A DNA stretch of 64,000 bases from NCBI GenBank assembly GCA_038363925.1, contig JAQQWL010000012.1, positions 248,001 through 312,000 on the forward strand. Direction: 5' to 3'. Below are positions 10,385 through 22,956 of this stretch, one piece after another (positions within the stretch are counted from its first letter, which is position 1; each line of letters opens with the position of its first letter). The notes beneath the pieces were generated by a model. That model had not been told where the DNA came from. It ran no database searches and saw nothing but the letters and a program-made list of their open reading frames with translations. The stretch is from Apiospora phragmitis (taxonomy: Eukaryota; Ascomycota; Sordariomycetes; Amphisphaeriales; Apiosporaceae). Both the position numbers and the translations under genes were made by a program.

Positions 10385-12189
10385 ATGACCAAGATCGATT
10401 ACCTCCTGCACGAGAGTGCTCTGGGCTATGCCCTCTTCAAGGTCGTGCACCAGCAGGACACTGTTGGCCTGCATCTCAAGGAAGTCCAGGCCGCGCAGAC
10501 CGACCTCGCCAAGTTCGGCAAGATGGTCCAGGTCCAGGCCTTCGCGCCCTGGCGGAACGCCGCCGACGCCCTCGAGAACGTCAACAGCGTCTCCGAGGGC
10601 ATCATGACCGACTACCTCAAGTCCACCCTCGAGATGAACCTGCCCAACTCCAAAAAGAGCAAGATCACCATCGGCCTCGCCGACAAGAACCTGGCCGGTA
10701 GCATCAAGGCCGTCTTCCCCGGTGTCGAGTGCGAGACGGGCGACACTAGCGACGTCGCCGCCGACCTCCTGCGAGGCGTCCGTCTTCATGCCCACAAGCT
10801 GCTCAAGGGTCTCGAGGAGGGCGATGAGCAAAAGGCACAGCTGGGTCTTGGTCACGCGTACTCGCGTTCCAAGGTCAAGTTCAACGTCCACTCTTCTGAC
10901 AACCACATCATTAAGGCCATTGCCACCCTCGACAACATTGACAAGGTGAGTTACCCGTGTTTCCACCTCGGCGCATTGCCATGGGCAAGTCCCTTTTGAT
11001 CTAGCAATTGCTGACTTTAGCCCTTTAGTCCTTGAACTTGTTCTCCCAGAAAGTCCGCGAATGGTACGGTTGGCACTTTCCCGAACTGTACGCCATTGTT
11101 AGCGACAACATCACCTTTGCCAAGCTGGCGCTCTACATCGGCAACAAGACTAGCTTGACCGAAGACAAGCTACACGAAATTGCTGCCCTCGTCGACGATG
11201 ATGAAGAGAAGGCCTCCGAGGTTCTGAACAAGGCCAAGATTTCAATGGGTCGCGATATCAGCGCCACCGATATGGAGAACGTTTCAACCTTTGCTGAGAA
11301 GGTGGTCAAGCTGTCGGAATACCGCCGCACCCTTTTCTTGTATCTGAGTAGGTCTACCTTGTCTGTTGCTTGCCAGATGGATCCCTAATTAACCCAACCT
11401 CCCACAGGCGAGAAGATGAACACCGTCGCACCGAACCTGGCTGCTCTTCTGGGTGACGTTGTTGCTGCCAGACTTATCCAGAAGTCTGGTTCCTTGACCA
11501 ACCTGGCCAAGTACCCCGCCTCCACTCTGCAGATTCTTGGTGCTGAAAAGGCGCTGTTCCGAGCTCTCAAGACCAAGTCTAACACACCTAAGTTTGGGTT
11601 GATCGTAAGCTGAGCCGTCTCCTGAAATGCTTCTCCCGATGTGAGACTGACACTTTCGTTCACAGTACCACAGCACATATATCGGCAAGGCTGCCCCCAA
11701 GGACAAGGGCCGTATCTCCCGTTATCTTGCCAACAAGTGCAGTATCGCCAGCAGAATCGACAACTTCTCTGAGAACCCTTCCACCAAGTTCGGCGAGGTG
11801 CTGCGTCAGCAGGTTGAGGACCGCCTGGAGTTTTACGCTACTGGCAAGAAGCCCCAAAAGAACGCCGCGGTTATGGTAAGTCAATTTCTCACTCGTTTCC
11901 TGGGGTGTTTTATGCTAACTCGTCGCAGGATAAGGCAATGGCGGACATTCTGGGCAGCGGCGAGAGTATGGCTATCGACACGGAAATGATCGATGCTCCC
12001 ATCCCCGAATCGGCTGGAACCAACGAGAAGAAGTCCAAGGACAAGAAAGAAAAGAAGGAGAAGAAGGAGAAGAAAGAAAAGAAGGACAAGAAGCGCAAGC
12101 AAAGCGAGGGCGCCGAGGAGGAACCCGAGGCTGTGGACGGCGAGAAGAAGAAAAAGAAGAAGAGACAATCCGACGTGTCGATGGCTTAA
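10385..12189 (+). CDS. NOP56: Nucleolar protein 56, box C/D snoRNP core
   Basis: Core protein of box C/D snoRNPs, which guide 2'-O-methylation and processing of pre-rRNA in the nucleolus together with fibrillarin, Nop58 and Snu13. Five exons join in phase: 10385-10945, 11029-11347, 11408-11604, 11666-11875 and 11929-12189, giving 515 residues. The N-terminus ([15 protein letters not shown]) is typical of Nop56 rather than Nop58. The NOP domain carries [40 protein letters not shown] and [12 protein letters not shown]. The C-terminus is the usual lysine/glutamate tail with repeated KKEKKE units, the feature that drives nucleolar retention in homologues. All intron borders are canonical GT-AG. 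Nothing is odd about length or sequence. Confidence 0.97.
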
Positions 12190-12613
12190 GCTCCTGTAGG
12201 ATGTACGGAGTTAGGGTTCACAAGGGTTGACAGGTGTGCTTTGCATGGCTCGGCGTTTAACGGTTCTACTTTTTTTTTGGTTGTCTATGTACAATTCGAT
12301 GGGCTCATACCCGTTTCATGTTTTGACATTGCACTGCTCTTTAGTTGGCTTACAGGCGAAATGGAGTATACAGAAGCTATACGTCAAGTTATCTTCGATC
12401 CGTATTCCACTGATGTTAGGCAGTCATTATTTCCCCTAGCCGGTGAGACCAAGGTTCAGACTGTGCGCACCCATTGGCCCTGAAGACCTTAGCCCCCGAC
12501 TTGGTGTGTTGTCAATACAGCTACATGTACATCTAAGTCTAAGCTTTCTTGATCTGCGAAGTATGTTGGAAAATTCTTTTGCGCTATCTATATACAGATC
12601 TATACATTGTAAA

Positions 12614-15317
12614 TCAGGGAACACTGTAAAACTGCCGCGTGTTCTGTCTCAGCCGCACGATACGCCCCGTTGAGGCGCTCTTCCGACCCTCCCGCCGGAG
12701 CATCGCCGCGATCGCCGACTCAGCCGTCTCAGGCGTCTGCCCCTCGGCCTCCTGCTGCGCGTCGCGCCGGGCGTCGCGCGCGTCCTTGGCGGCGGTGGCG
12801 TCGAGCAGGCAGGTCTGGATGACCTGGCGCAGGCCGTCGTCGGTCTCGCCCCACATCTGGTAAATGCTGGTGTCGATGTCGAGCCCCCTGCTGGTGCGGC
12901 CCGAGCCGGGGCTCTGCCACCAGTCGCGGTACTGCTCCGGGGTGCGCTGCAGGGCGTTAGTGGCGAGGGCGAGCAGGTGCGGCAGGGTGGGCTTGCGGGC
13001 GTCGTCGGCGGAGAGGCAGTGGGTTAGGAGGTTGCGGAGGTCCGGGTCGAGGGCGTTGAGGCGGTGGGCGTAGGCGTTGGGGTCTTGGTCGGCTGGGGTT
13101 GGGGGAGAAGGAGTTAGTTATGTGTAGTGGATCAAAGTATAACAAATTCAGTGATTTTGCGTGATTTTGATCGGTTCCAGATGTGCGAGGAAGGGATGGG
13201 AGGGGCGCGATGTAGATATAGATAGTGAAATATATGCGTTAATAAGTACTTACCTAGCATGCCGCCCGGTCGGAAGTGCGGCGACTGGTAGGGGTTGAGG
13301 GTCAAGCATTCGGCGTAGCACTCGACCATCTCCGCGTTGGGCCGCATTCCGGGTTGCAGCAGCAGGCTGGGGCCGCCTAAGGGTATTACGACGGTGGGTT
13401 TCGCTCCGGCCTGGAACAGCTTGGAGGCGCCGTCTGGGATCATGAGGATGATCTCGACCATGAGACATGCTGCATCAAAGATGTTTCTTTGCGGGCCACC
13501 CTCTTCCTCACTAATGTCAAGTCCATCGTTAGCTTGTCGTTGCATATAGATCTTGCGAGAAAGGGGGAAGGGAGTAAGAAAAAGCACCTACATTTCCCAG
13601 GCACCATAATCTACTAATTTGAGCATCACACTCAAGTCGTGGGCCACGTTCCCGGTAAGCATGACTGGAAGCAGGCAGTCCTCGGGTTAGTAACCTGTTC
13701 TCCAACATTCTACAAGGGGGGGGAGGGAAATAAGGTTATAAAGGAGGGCTGAACTGACCATTCCCGCTATGCATATCGCCGTGAATGTGCTGTTCAGGTG
13801 GCTGTGGCGGTTGCATTCCGCCATTGAAGGGAGGCAGGATGGGGATGGTCTCGAAACTACCTCCTGCCAAACGCAAACCTGGCGGATATGCCATACCGAT
13901 ACATGCTCTGATGACTAAAGTATTGTCCGTCCGGTGAACGGGCTGGTTAGCAAAGTGTTTCTTTCCCTAGTTACTTCCATCTTGCGTGTGACTGGAGCAC
14001 ATAGATACTTAGTAATTACTTACGGCACAAAAAGAACCGCCAGGCCATCCGGTTCGGGATCTGGTACAGCGCGGACGCGATGCAGGCGTTGACGAACTGG
14101 AGCAGGGTGCCGTGCTCCATGTACTCGAGGTAGAGCCAGTCGTCGCCCTTCCGGGGCCCGGTCCAGCCGCTGCTCCCGGGCGTCCGGAGGATGTCCTTCA
14201 TCGGGTCCTTGGGGAAGTAAAACCCGTTGACGATGTGCGGGGCGTTTTGGAACAGCTATACCATTGGTTTTCTTGTTAGTTGGAAAACGACGTCCCGTTT
14301 TCGTTCCCCCCCCCCTCTTCTAGAAGGGAAAAGAGATGAAAAGAAAAGGGGGCGACTTGCTTGGTAAGCTCGATTCTCCCTCTCGAACTTCTTCTCGTTC
14401 TTCCTCCGCTTCGATATCCTGCGGACGGCGGGCTGATCGTCGAACTCGTCCGCTTCCTCCTCGTCCTCCTCTTCCCCCCAGTCTTCTTCCTCATCGCCCC
14501 AATCGCCCTCTTCGTCCTCGCCGTCCCCACCACCACCATCGCCGCCTTCACCGTCCTCGTCCTCCAACTCGTTGATGATGGGCAACCCAAAACCGACGTT
14601 GACCGTATTTTTTCGTGCGGTCGACCGCGACGTTCTGGTTGGGCGTCTTGAGCACCATGCGGGTCCAGCCGCCCTGCGCGAACTGCCCGCTCTGGTACCG
14701 CAGCAGCCACGTCTGGCCTGCCGCGCCCGCGCGCAGCACCCGCACGAACTGGTACTCGTAGCCAGGCCAGCGCTGCTCGAAGACCGTCTTGATGCGCTGC
14801 TCGAGCGTGCGGAGCCGGTCCGACCGGCTCCGCACCTTGTTCGCGGCCGTGTTCGCGTTCGGGAACAGCACTTTGCGCGCGCCGTCGTCGTTGGAGGTCG
14901 AGCTGTCGAAGACGGGCGGCGTGATGCGGCGGCTGTTGCGGCGCCGGCTGCGGCTGCGGCTGTTGCTGGCGCCGGCGAGGATGTCGTCGTCGACGGGGGG
15001 ACGTTCACGATGCTGGGGCCGAAGACGTCGTTGCCCATGCCGAAGATGCCATTGCCGGGGCCGGTTCTGGGGCCATTTCCGGTACCATTATTATTAATAT
15101 TATTATTATAATTACCAACATCACTATCTGAGGAGGATTGTTCGGGTTGCGGCAGTATGGACCTGAGATTGGGTCCCCTATGGGGGAGGAGGGAATAATG
15201 TCAGTACGGTCACGGTTCCACAGTTTATGGCACATGCTCACTGCCAAAGTGCCTAGCAGGAAGATGGGAAAGGAGGAAACTTACAAAAAAGGGGTTGTTG
15301 GATCCAGCCCCCGACAT
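12614..15317 (-). CDS. Protein kinase-like fungal protein, three frame breaks
   Basis: Seven exons: 15317-15285, 15177-14361, 14255-14024, 13914-13759, 13664-13592, 13510-13254 and 13092-12614. The kinase-like core shows a glycine loop (VLRAGAAGQTWLL), a lysine in MVLKTP, a hinge-like DDWLYLEYMEHGTL, the catalytic loop HGDMHSGN and DYG in place of DFG. A long acidic insert (about 14400-14570, ELEDEDGE and repeated EEDW) splits the N-lobe, and the C-terminus is charged. The fold is clear, but activity is uncertain. The intron 14360-14256 uses a GC donor (GCAAGT). The conserved frame is lost at three runs: A6 at 15285-15290, G6 at 14995-15000 and T6 at 14608-14613. Each is repaired by a one-base change. 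Probable consensus errors, otherwise a pseudogene. The substrate is unknown. It converges on NOP56. Confidence 0.75.
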
Positions 15318-16365
15318 AGTCAAAAAAAAAAAGAACGATAGTTTTATCTCTGAATCTGGCTCTTTAAAACCACTCAACTCGTATATCTGGTGTTCCTGAA
15401 ATGGCCTACTTGAGTCGAATAAGCTCACCAAGTAAGTAAACGTTGACAGCTACGCCGACTACATTATTGTCATCTCCCCTTTGTGCCAACGTGCCGCTTG
15501 GTGAACAAGAGATTGACTTGTACCGAATCCGTCTACTCCTTTGACTATGCAAACAAAGAACACCTTTACACATTATAGGGTAACAGAACTCGAATGAGAG
15601 GATCATATATCAATAAAAGAACTACACAATAGGCTCAGTGAGGCTTTGGGCAACATTACTATGTAACACTATTTTGTCTTTCATGGGAAGTTGACTGCAC
15701 CAAGATACGTTAACATTGCATTTTGTACTATAATCTGATTGTGATATTAGGGCAAAATAGCACACGATGACAATCACTCTCGAGAAAAACAGTAAGATGT
15801 TACACATGGCGAACATCAATTGCCTGATAAGAAGTACTCTTTATAGTCATGTATTTACATATCGTATTACGATGTTGAACATTAGCAGTGTGGTTGTACA
15901 ACCCCTTACTTTATCCCTGGCCTGTTTGTGTTTCCATTTACCATCTCTGGATAACGACTGGAAATTGAGAGGGTACTGTCAACATAGAAAGGCCCTTCCA
16001 CTTGAGCCGCACCACAGTTTCGTTCTCCTTCAGTGCTGGTAGATAGCCCGTTGATCGTGATGAAGCCCAACAAACCGTCTTACCCGCCTTCCACCAGCAA
16101 GCTGGCTGACCTTCCGCGTTAGACCAGGTTGTCTCTCACATTCAGGCTAGAATAAAGTTGCTTGGAGCATCCAAGGGTGATGCTGGTCAAGACAAGAACG
16201 ATAAAAGCTTGGGATACCATGCCTCTGAGCTGGTACCAATACAGAAGTTGCCACTCGCACAAACTCACGACGTTGTCTGTAGCTGGAATCGTGTTCATGA
16301 GCTATAATCCCTTCTTGGCTAGAATTTTTTTGAGTAGTATCATTGCCTTCACAAGAGAGAAACTC
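15318..16365. other. Intergenic, nothing firm
   Basis: AT-richer than the neighbours, with only short open frames. No tRNA, repeat or domain-bearing frame was seen. It contains the upstream region of the kinase-like gene. Confidence 0.4.
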
Positions 16366-17071
16366 TTATAAATTTAGATTGAGGAATGACAGAGTGCCCC
16401 AAATTTCCCAGGTAATCGAAGTGGCCGAACCGGCAATGTAGATGGGCGGTGCTTGGTATAGAATACTATCAAATATGTCTTCTGGAGTGTTGAAGATAGT
16501 CGATGATGGCAAATGATAACCTGGTGGGAAGAAAGATTGACGAGATTAGCCTGCTCACCAGGGTTGGCTGACCATTACCTTCTGTAAAAGCCCCTTGCTA
16601 CTGGGGCTCGGCATTGCGCCTCTCGAGCTGACCCTCGCAGTCTCTTGGGCGAACGGACTGTGCCACTTTCGTGGAGTGAAAGGAGAGGAGGTGCTCTGCA
16701 AGGCCCTCTGCGTCGGTACAGGACGTAAAGCAGCCAGGGTAGTTCCAGGTTGACATCTGCTACTAACGGAGAAGGAGACACTGGGATGCAACGAATCCAG
16801 ATCTGAGAATGCCGGGCCGTTCTAGCCTTTATATAGATATACCTATGAAATTATACCAAGTGGGAAACCTTGGAAGTAATGGATAAACTCGCCAATGCCG
16901 GGTCAAGCAAACAAATACAGCCGAAATAGGAGACACAGTAGCATTACTTTACTCACCTGTTTTATAAGCCTCAAGAAAATACCGCGCATGACGAAGTATG
17001 TTGGGCTCCAGCCGTCGATTGTTGGAGCAGCCATAGCCAGCGACAAAGAAAAAGCTCTTGGATAACTTCAT
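16366..17071 (-). CDS. Candidate small hypothetical gene
   Basis: An exon from ATG at 17071 (KLSKSFFFVAGYGCSNNRRL, then HARYFLEAYKT) ends in phase 1 at a GTGAGT donor at 16956. An exon beginning at 16520 after CACCAG completes the split glycine codon and reads YHLPSSTIFNTPEDIFDSIL, ending in LNLNL at the TAA at 16366. Joined directly they give about 88 residues with a 436-base intron. An internal exon around 16555-16790 is possible. The frame also stays open upstream of the ATG (WLHGLKIRIE), so the true start may lie in another exon near 17200. No family is recognised. Support is from phase and composition only. Confidence 0.4.
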
Positions 17072-17538
17072 TTCGATGCGAATTTTCAATCCATGTAACC
17101 AGAACCTGGTGGAGAATCTGCCTCAGGCTGGCCGGCAAGTACAGCACCACCCATCATAGGTCGCCAGCTGCATCCGGTGGTCTATCGTGTCGTTGAGGAC
17201 CATAGGTACAAGCTTGCTGCCCGAACGGCAAGGAAAACACGGAAAACGGTTTTATCAGCCATGATCCCGTTAATCTCTGGAAAACGGTACGTCAAAGCTT
17301 TCACCAAAAACGGAATATCTTAACATCTGATCAGAACTGGTATGCATTACATGTATTTGGTGGGCTTCCTTTGGGTCGAGAGAGTTCCTTCGGGGTTTCC
17401 CCGGGAGACATGCGCGACCAAAACAGCCGCCGAAAAAGCAACGCCCAAACCAGAGAGCCCCCCTTCCATGCCCCCCAAGGAAAGAGTACAAGGTGGTGGT
17501 TGTGTTGTATGTGTTGTGTGCGTAATAGTCTACATGCC
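17072..17538. other. Intergenic region downstream of RPN3
   Basis: No supported gene. A minus-strand reading near 17210 (VLNDTIDHRMQLATYDGW) could be an upstream exon of the candidate at 16366-17071. Confidence 0.25.
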
Positions 17539-19486
17539 CTACATGCCATCGAAGTCGCCGCCCAGGTCGTCCTCGTCCAGGTCACCTTCTTGTATCTCCT
17601 TGGCCATCTCCCGTTCGCGCTCGCGTGCCTCCTGGGCGTTCTTCAGCTCGAGACGGTGCTGGTTCATGGGGAAACGCATGGCCTGGTATCAGAGTTAGTA
17701 GGAGTCCCACGTAATGCAAATCATGTAGTAAGACGTACCTTGACGCTCTCGTCGTGCAGTGCGAGACAGGCTCGGATACGGTCATGGAAAGCCTCACCAG
17801 GCTCCCGGGTAGCATAGACATCGCCGACCTCCTTGCTCTTCATGAAGCCGCGCTCGCGGTCCAGCGTAGCCTCAATAACCCCGTCGCGGATGGCCTTGGC
17901 CACAATGTACTCTGCAGTCTCCTCGCTGCCGAGATGCAGGCGAATGCAAATGTCGCGCAGGGAAATGCGGCTGTAGCTCAAGCTCATCATGCGAATACCC
18001 GTCTTGATGACGTTTTGACGCAGGCGCAGAATCAGGCTGTATGTGCTATCCCGGCGGAACGTGTCGGCGTGCTCGGCAATCGTCGTCTCGAAGTCCTCCA
18101 GGTTACCCACACGCACCGCTTGTACCAGCAGGAAATACGGGTGCAGTGCTTGCTCCATGTTGTTGGCACGGAAAGTGGCACGCTCGGGGATGTCGCCCAT
18201 CAGCAACTCCACGACGAGTAGCAGCTTGGTCGCAGTCTGAGAGAAGCCGAGTGCACACTGGCTCGCGGGGGCCTTGCGAGTAGCAGCTGTCAAGTGCTCG
18301 TGGGCCTCGGTGTAGCGCAGCTGGATGGCGCGGATTCGGCCCAGGTAGTACAGGAACCGGGCGACCTGGTTATTGGCGGCATTCTCGGGGAATTGCGTGT
18401 GCGATACCAGCAGATCGGCTTGTGAGATGTGAGACGTCAGGAGGTAGCTTCGGAGAAGTAGTACGATAACCGAGGCCTGGGTATCAACATCCTTGCGCAG
18501 TATCGCAGTGCGTAGGGCCGCGAGTAATGTAGGTCGAAGGGTGACGACCGGAGATTGAGGAGACGGGGCTTGGGGCGTCAGCTGCTCGCAGAACAAGGAA
18601 AAGTAGAAGTAGACCTTGGCCGAGAGAGAATCCAGTGTCCGTCTGTTAAGCGAGTGGATGCGCTCCGAAAGGTACTTGGAGAAGTTGGCACCCTGCTGGA
18701 ACTGTTTGGTGTCGAACATGTAGACCTGGACCAGAATGGCTAGGAAAACGTCGACCTCGGGGATGAGCTCCTTGCTGGCCTCCTTGTCCTTCTTGGCGCC
18801 GTTCTTAGCCTGCGCCTTGGGCTCGCTGTCAACTTCCATCTCGTTTCCACTGGACTGGCGGCCGAGCGGTACGTTCTCGCGGCCGATAGCGGACAAGAGT
18901 TGCTTGGCTACTGAGGCCGATGGCGAGGTGGGAGGGTACGACTCGGCAATGACCTGGGCGAGGATATCGGGGTTAAGACGCTTGCGAAGAGAAGAGATGG
19001 AGCGCAGTGCTCTTAGAGAAAATCGGGCATCGAACAAAGCTACGGCTCTATCGAGAAGGGCAAAATTGCTCTTGATGTCTGTCACGCGAGTGGAAAAACC
19101 TGTTAGCATCGGCGAATACCTGGGTTGGCGAAGTTGCCATGTATGACTCCATATATCAACAGTGTGATCATATGACGGCTGTATTTACCTGAAATGGTCT
19201 GGGTGACGGGGTCGACCTTGACCTCGAGTTCCTCTTCCGTCTTCTCGGAGTCCTCCATGGCCACATCGCCCTCGGCATCGGCTGGCGGCGGTACGGAGCT
19301 CTGCTTTGTGTTCTTGGAGGGAGGGACGACGACGGTCATGTCCTCGCCTTCCTTGGCGCCCTTCTTGGCGGCGGGCTTGCCCTTTGCTGCCGACGACTTG
19401 TCGTTGGCGACATCCTTGCTGTTCTTCTGGACACCGTTCTCAACCGGTTTTCTGCCGCCGTTCGAATTAGGTGTTTTGCCAGGCAT
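17539..19486 (-). CDS. RPN3: 26S proteasome regulatory subunit RPN3
   Basis: Non-ATPase subunit of the 19S lid (PSMD3 homologue), a PCI-domain scaffold of the proteasome. Three exons join in phase: 19486-19189, 19078-17739 and 17682-17539, for 593 residues. The N-terminal ~80 residues are a charged Lys/Glu/Pro extension (VENGVQKNSKDVANDKSSAA). The conserved helical repeats start at DIKSNFALLDRAVALFDARF. The PCI winged helix is visible near the C-terminus (YSRISLRDICIRLHLGSEE, then YIVAKAIRDGVIEA). The tail is acidic (GDLDEDDLGGDFDGM), as in other fungal Rpn3 proteins. Borders are canonical. Length is slightly above the usual because of the N-terminal extension. Nothing suggests damage. Confidence 0.96.
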
Positions 19487-21130
19487 GTCGGCGGCCGGAT
19501 CTGGGGTTGGGTGGACTTGGGTTCGGAGGGTGGTTTGATTTGTATGTCGTGGGCAGTTGCGAACAGGGCTCTGGCTGCCGGGATCCCGACTGCTGATACC
19601 TAACGAAGGGAAATAAAATACGTTGACGATGCGGACGGGCTTGATGATGGAGGATGGGGGATGGGGGATGTGGGATGTGATGTGAAGGATTGAGGTCCGG
19701 TTTGGTTTGACTGCTCGCTCGCTGCTCTGCTGCTGACAAGGTACTGATGGGCCCGGCACGCCAAGGGTAGGTAAGTTACACGTACAGCACGTAGCCTAGC
19801 CCGACCTACGCAAAACTGATGACCTAACCTGAGGTCAGGTAGGTCACTGGTACATCTGTTAGGTCTTTTTAGAGAGAAGTGGCCTGTGCTTCTAGCGGGT
19901 CACATTGAGGTTTCAACAGCCTCGTCCTCAATCAGCACTCACTGAGCTTGCGCAAAACAAAGTGCTGAGAAAGAGTGACGTTTGCCTAATGCTGCCTTGA
20001 GCTGCCTATCTACAGTGGACCCCTTGCCCCGATAATCCCTGCCAATCTATGCTGTCTACAGTGAAAGTGAGGCTTTAATGAACATGGCTTTTACTGGAAT
20101 GGATAAGAATCTTGGTGTTTTTAGTAGTTGTTTCCCAGCACCAGTCACTCTGCACCAATTCCTACAGCACACAGGGGCATGCTTACTCTAATGGAGCAAT
20201 GCTACTTATATGGATCACTTTCATAATCATAACCAAAGGTAATATTAGCATCATCAAGAGTCCGATCAGACAGGATTTGAGGTGGGCTTCATGTTGGTTG
20301 CGTTGCAGTGGAATGCGATTGATGCTATTCTTCAATCAGTGCAACTAAAGAAACATGTTATTTGAGCATACATTTATATCAAGCAATTAACTGCTTACTG
20401 CGTGTCTCATAATATATTCCGACCGCACTCCTGTCAACAACATCTCATTCACAAGGTCCAAGCAAGTGGCGGTCATCAATTGGCTCGGTGATGGGATGAT
20501 TGCTCAATCCCCAAGTAATCTCTCTTTTCATTCAACAAGCAGACAGCCCTGGTCTAAATACGGGCCCCTGACACCACCCTCTACGCCAAGGCAAAAGCCC
20601 AGAATCTCGAAATGTCCTCAGACGCCCCTCGCTATGCAATTGCCTCGCCTATGGAATGATGTAAACAATTATGAAGAACGAGGAGCTCAAAAGCCCTGTG
20701 AATTCTACCATGCGGTCTAGCCAGATTCCACTTGCCGTGGCCGGTCGGTCAGCAGTGATGTCTCTACACGGGTTTCCATCCCCTCTCCATCATTTGGGGA
20801 ACGCGACATTGCCATGCCGCAAATCTAAAAATCCCAAGAGCTAGTGACCAAGTTTCATGGCCGTTTCTTCTTCCTCTTCGCGAGCAAAGGCGCCTTGCTA
20901 TCCGCGTGGCGTTTCCTCATCATCCACATGGGGCAACCACAGACACACCACAAGACGGTGTTGTAGGTCCAGCATACAGAGTTGGTAAGAAGACCCTACA
21001 TCCTCGTCCTCTTGCCCGAAGGCTGGACCGAGGCGACCGTCGAGGTCGACTGGGGCGACTGTAATGACCGGGTAGTCTGGAGGACTTTGGCCGGTGGTGA
21101 CAACATTTGGGGCCTAGAGGACCTAGAATC
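19487..21130. other. Intergenic, nothing firm
   Basis: Contains the RPN3 promoter (a C/T-rich and pyrimidine-rich tract on the minus strand at 19640-19740) and the 3' side of the deubiquitinase gene. No supported gene between; the small frames at 20112-20348 and 20466-20720 show no domain. Confidence 0.4.
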
Positions 21131-22956
21131 CTATTTCTTGGCACCTGGCCGCAAGTCTTTGACTTCGAAATCGAGCTTATCGCTTTCGAAGACGTGACCT
21201 GCCGGCTTTTCAGCTCCCGTGTAGAGGTTGTCAATGCTGTGTTGATGGAAAGTGGCCGTCTCATTGCAGTGTAGTATATGAGGGAGGCCAGGGGGGTTTG
21301 TAAGTCGGAATATGCCATATCTAGATGTCTGGTTAGCTAAGACGCCCCTGAAAACGAAGAACGGATAATGACTTACGATGGCTGGAATTTTGGAGCACAC
21401 ACAATGGCAATGCTCTCAGGTAACATGACCTGGTACCCGGCTTGGGTATGGAGGTCCCGACTGCTCATGAAGCAAGACTGTGTCGGGTGGGTATGGATCC
21501 AGCCCAGCATCAGGAGGTCTTCGGTCATGCAGTAATCGAACAATTCACTCTCGTTCTCCGTCTCGCACGTGTCGGATGTGCACTTCTGCTCCGGAATTAC
21601 CAAGCACTTGATGAAGAGCGCATTATTAACGGCGGTGCCACACAAAATGCCACACATCTCCAACCCACGTCGGGTATTGTCGGCTGCGATACGCAGAAAC
21701 TCCTGCCTCAGCTGACCTGGAAGGAAGATTGAACGGATGGGTTCCCCATTCTCGAGATAAGCCGCAGGCGCAAAGGTAAGTCGCTTTGAGGGCGGTGGCG
21801 GGGAAGCCGGCATCTCCGAGATCTTGGGAGGCAGCTGTGGTCCATCCTGTGGTTGTGTAACTTGCAAGACTGGCTGTTGGGGATAGAGCAGCTCCTTGGA
21901 CGGTCGCTCTGGAGCAGTCAAATCGGCCACAGACTCTTTAGGTGGCGGTAACGGTGGCGGGTGCGACGGTGGCTCTAACCGGGTTGTGTATGACTGGGCA
22001 TCATAGCTGACCGGCTGGGATTTGGATATCGAAGGGTAATTGTAGGCAGCCGGAGTCCCCTGGTAAGCGGCCGTCTCTGCCTCCAGCTCACGTTCCCCTC
22101 TGCTCATCTTCTGGAGGAAGTTCTGAATATGGGTATCATCCTCGCCATCGAGCTTCTTCCTAGTCAACTCCATCTGTTTTCGGAACACCGCATCATCCTC
22201 GGCCTGCTTCTCCGCCAGCTCGTGTGTCCAATTATCCCAAAATCCGGCGGTACGGCGTTCTTGTTCCTCCTCGGCCGAGACACCAGCTTGGCGGGTGGCT
22301 TTGCGACCGGCATCGCGTCGCTTCATCTCCCGTTGGGCCAAGACCACAGCAAGATCTTGGTGTTCGCCGGCATCGAGAACCCGGCCCGATGCCGAGAGAC
22401 TCGGATCATTGGAGGCGTGTTGTTCGTATGGTGTTTTGGTCCGTTTGCCTCCGGCCTTCAGCTTCTCCCGTCGCTCCTTGCGCTTTTCCTCACCAGCTAG
22501 CCATCGGTCGTATTCGTCGCTGAGTATGGGCTTGATCTTCTCCAGATTGGCGACGACGCTCTCGATTCCGCCCAAAGCCTTCTTAAGTTGGAGCTTGCTA
22601 TCCCTGTCTTTCTTCAAGTCTGGATGCTTTTGCAGATGGTCCATCAACAGCAATGTGTATCGCATGTACATCATGTAGGCCTTGGCAAAGTTTCCATCGC
22701 GGAGGTAGGCTTCGGCCTGTAAGACAGCACTACAATTAGCGAAATGTCGCTAGGGACATGTGAACCAGGCAATTGATGGAGAAGAAGAGCAGCACAAGGA
22801 AAGACAAGGAGTGATAAGACGCTGATCACTTACCTCGCGATGAAGCATATTTGCCGTGCGCAGCCATGACTTTAACGGCACATTAGGGTTGAAGGCAAAT
22901 ACTTGCGCCTGCTGGGATATCTCCTTCACGCTCAAAGGGCGCTCCACGTCACCCAT
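21131..22956 (-). CDS. sst2: AMSH/STAMBP-type JAMM deubiquitinase
   Basis: Zinc metalloprotease that cleaves ubiquitin chains (K63-linked in studied homologues) on endosomal cargo at the ESCRT machinery; the fission yeast counterpart is sst2. Three exons: 22956 to about 22834, 22716-21377 and 21320-21131, about 550 residues. The N-terminus has the MIT-like USP8-dimerisation helices (RTANMLHRE, then AYLRDGNFAKAYMMYMRYTL). The centre is a charged coiled coil plus a Pro-rich segment (HPPPLPPPK). The C-terminal MPN+ domain shows RRGLEMCGILCG, the JAMM signature GWIHTHPTQSCFMSSRDLHT (two His, Ser, Asp) and the AMSH-specific Cys/His insert (CTSDTCE, HCNETATFHQHS). All catalytic residues appear intact. 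It lies near VPS4, which acts in the same pathway. Confidence 0.94.

Noticed and set aside
10235..10966. 243-codon minus-strand frame
   Set aside because: Antisense of NOP56 exon 1, which is unmistakable on the plus strand.
14572..15111. 179-codon plus-strand frame
   Set aside because: Shadow of the kinase-like gene on the opposite strand, which has the conserved motifs.
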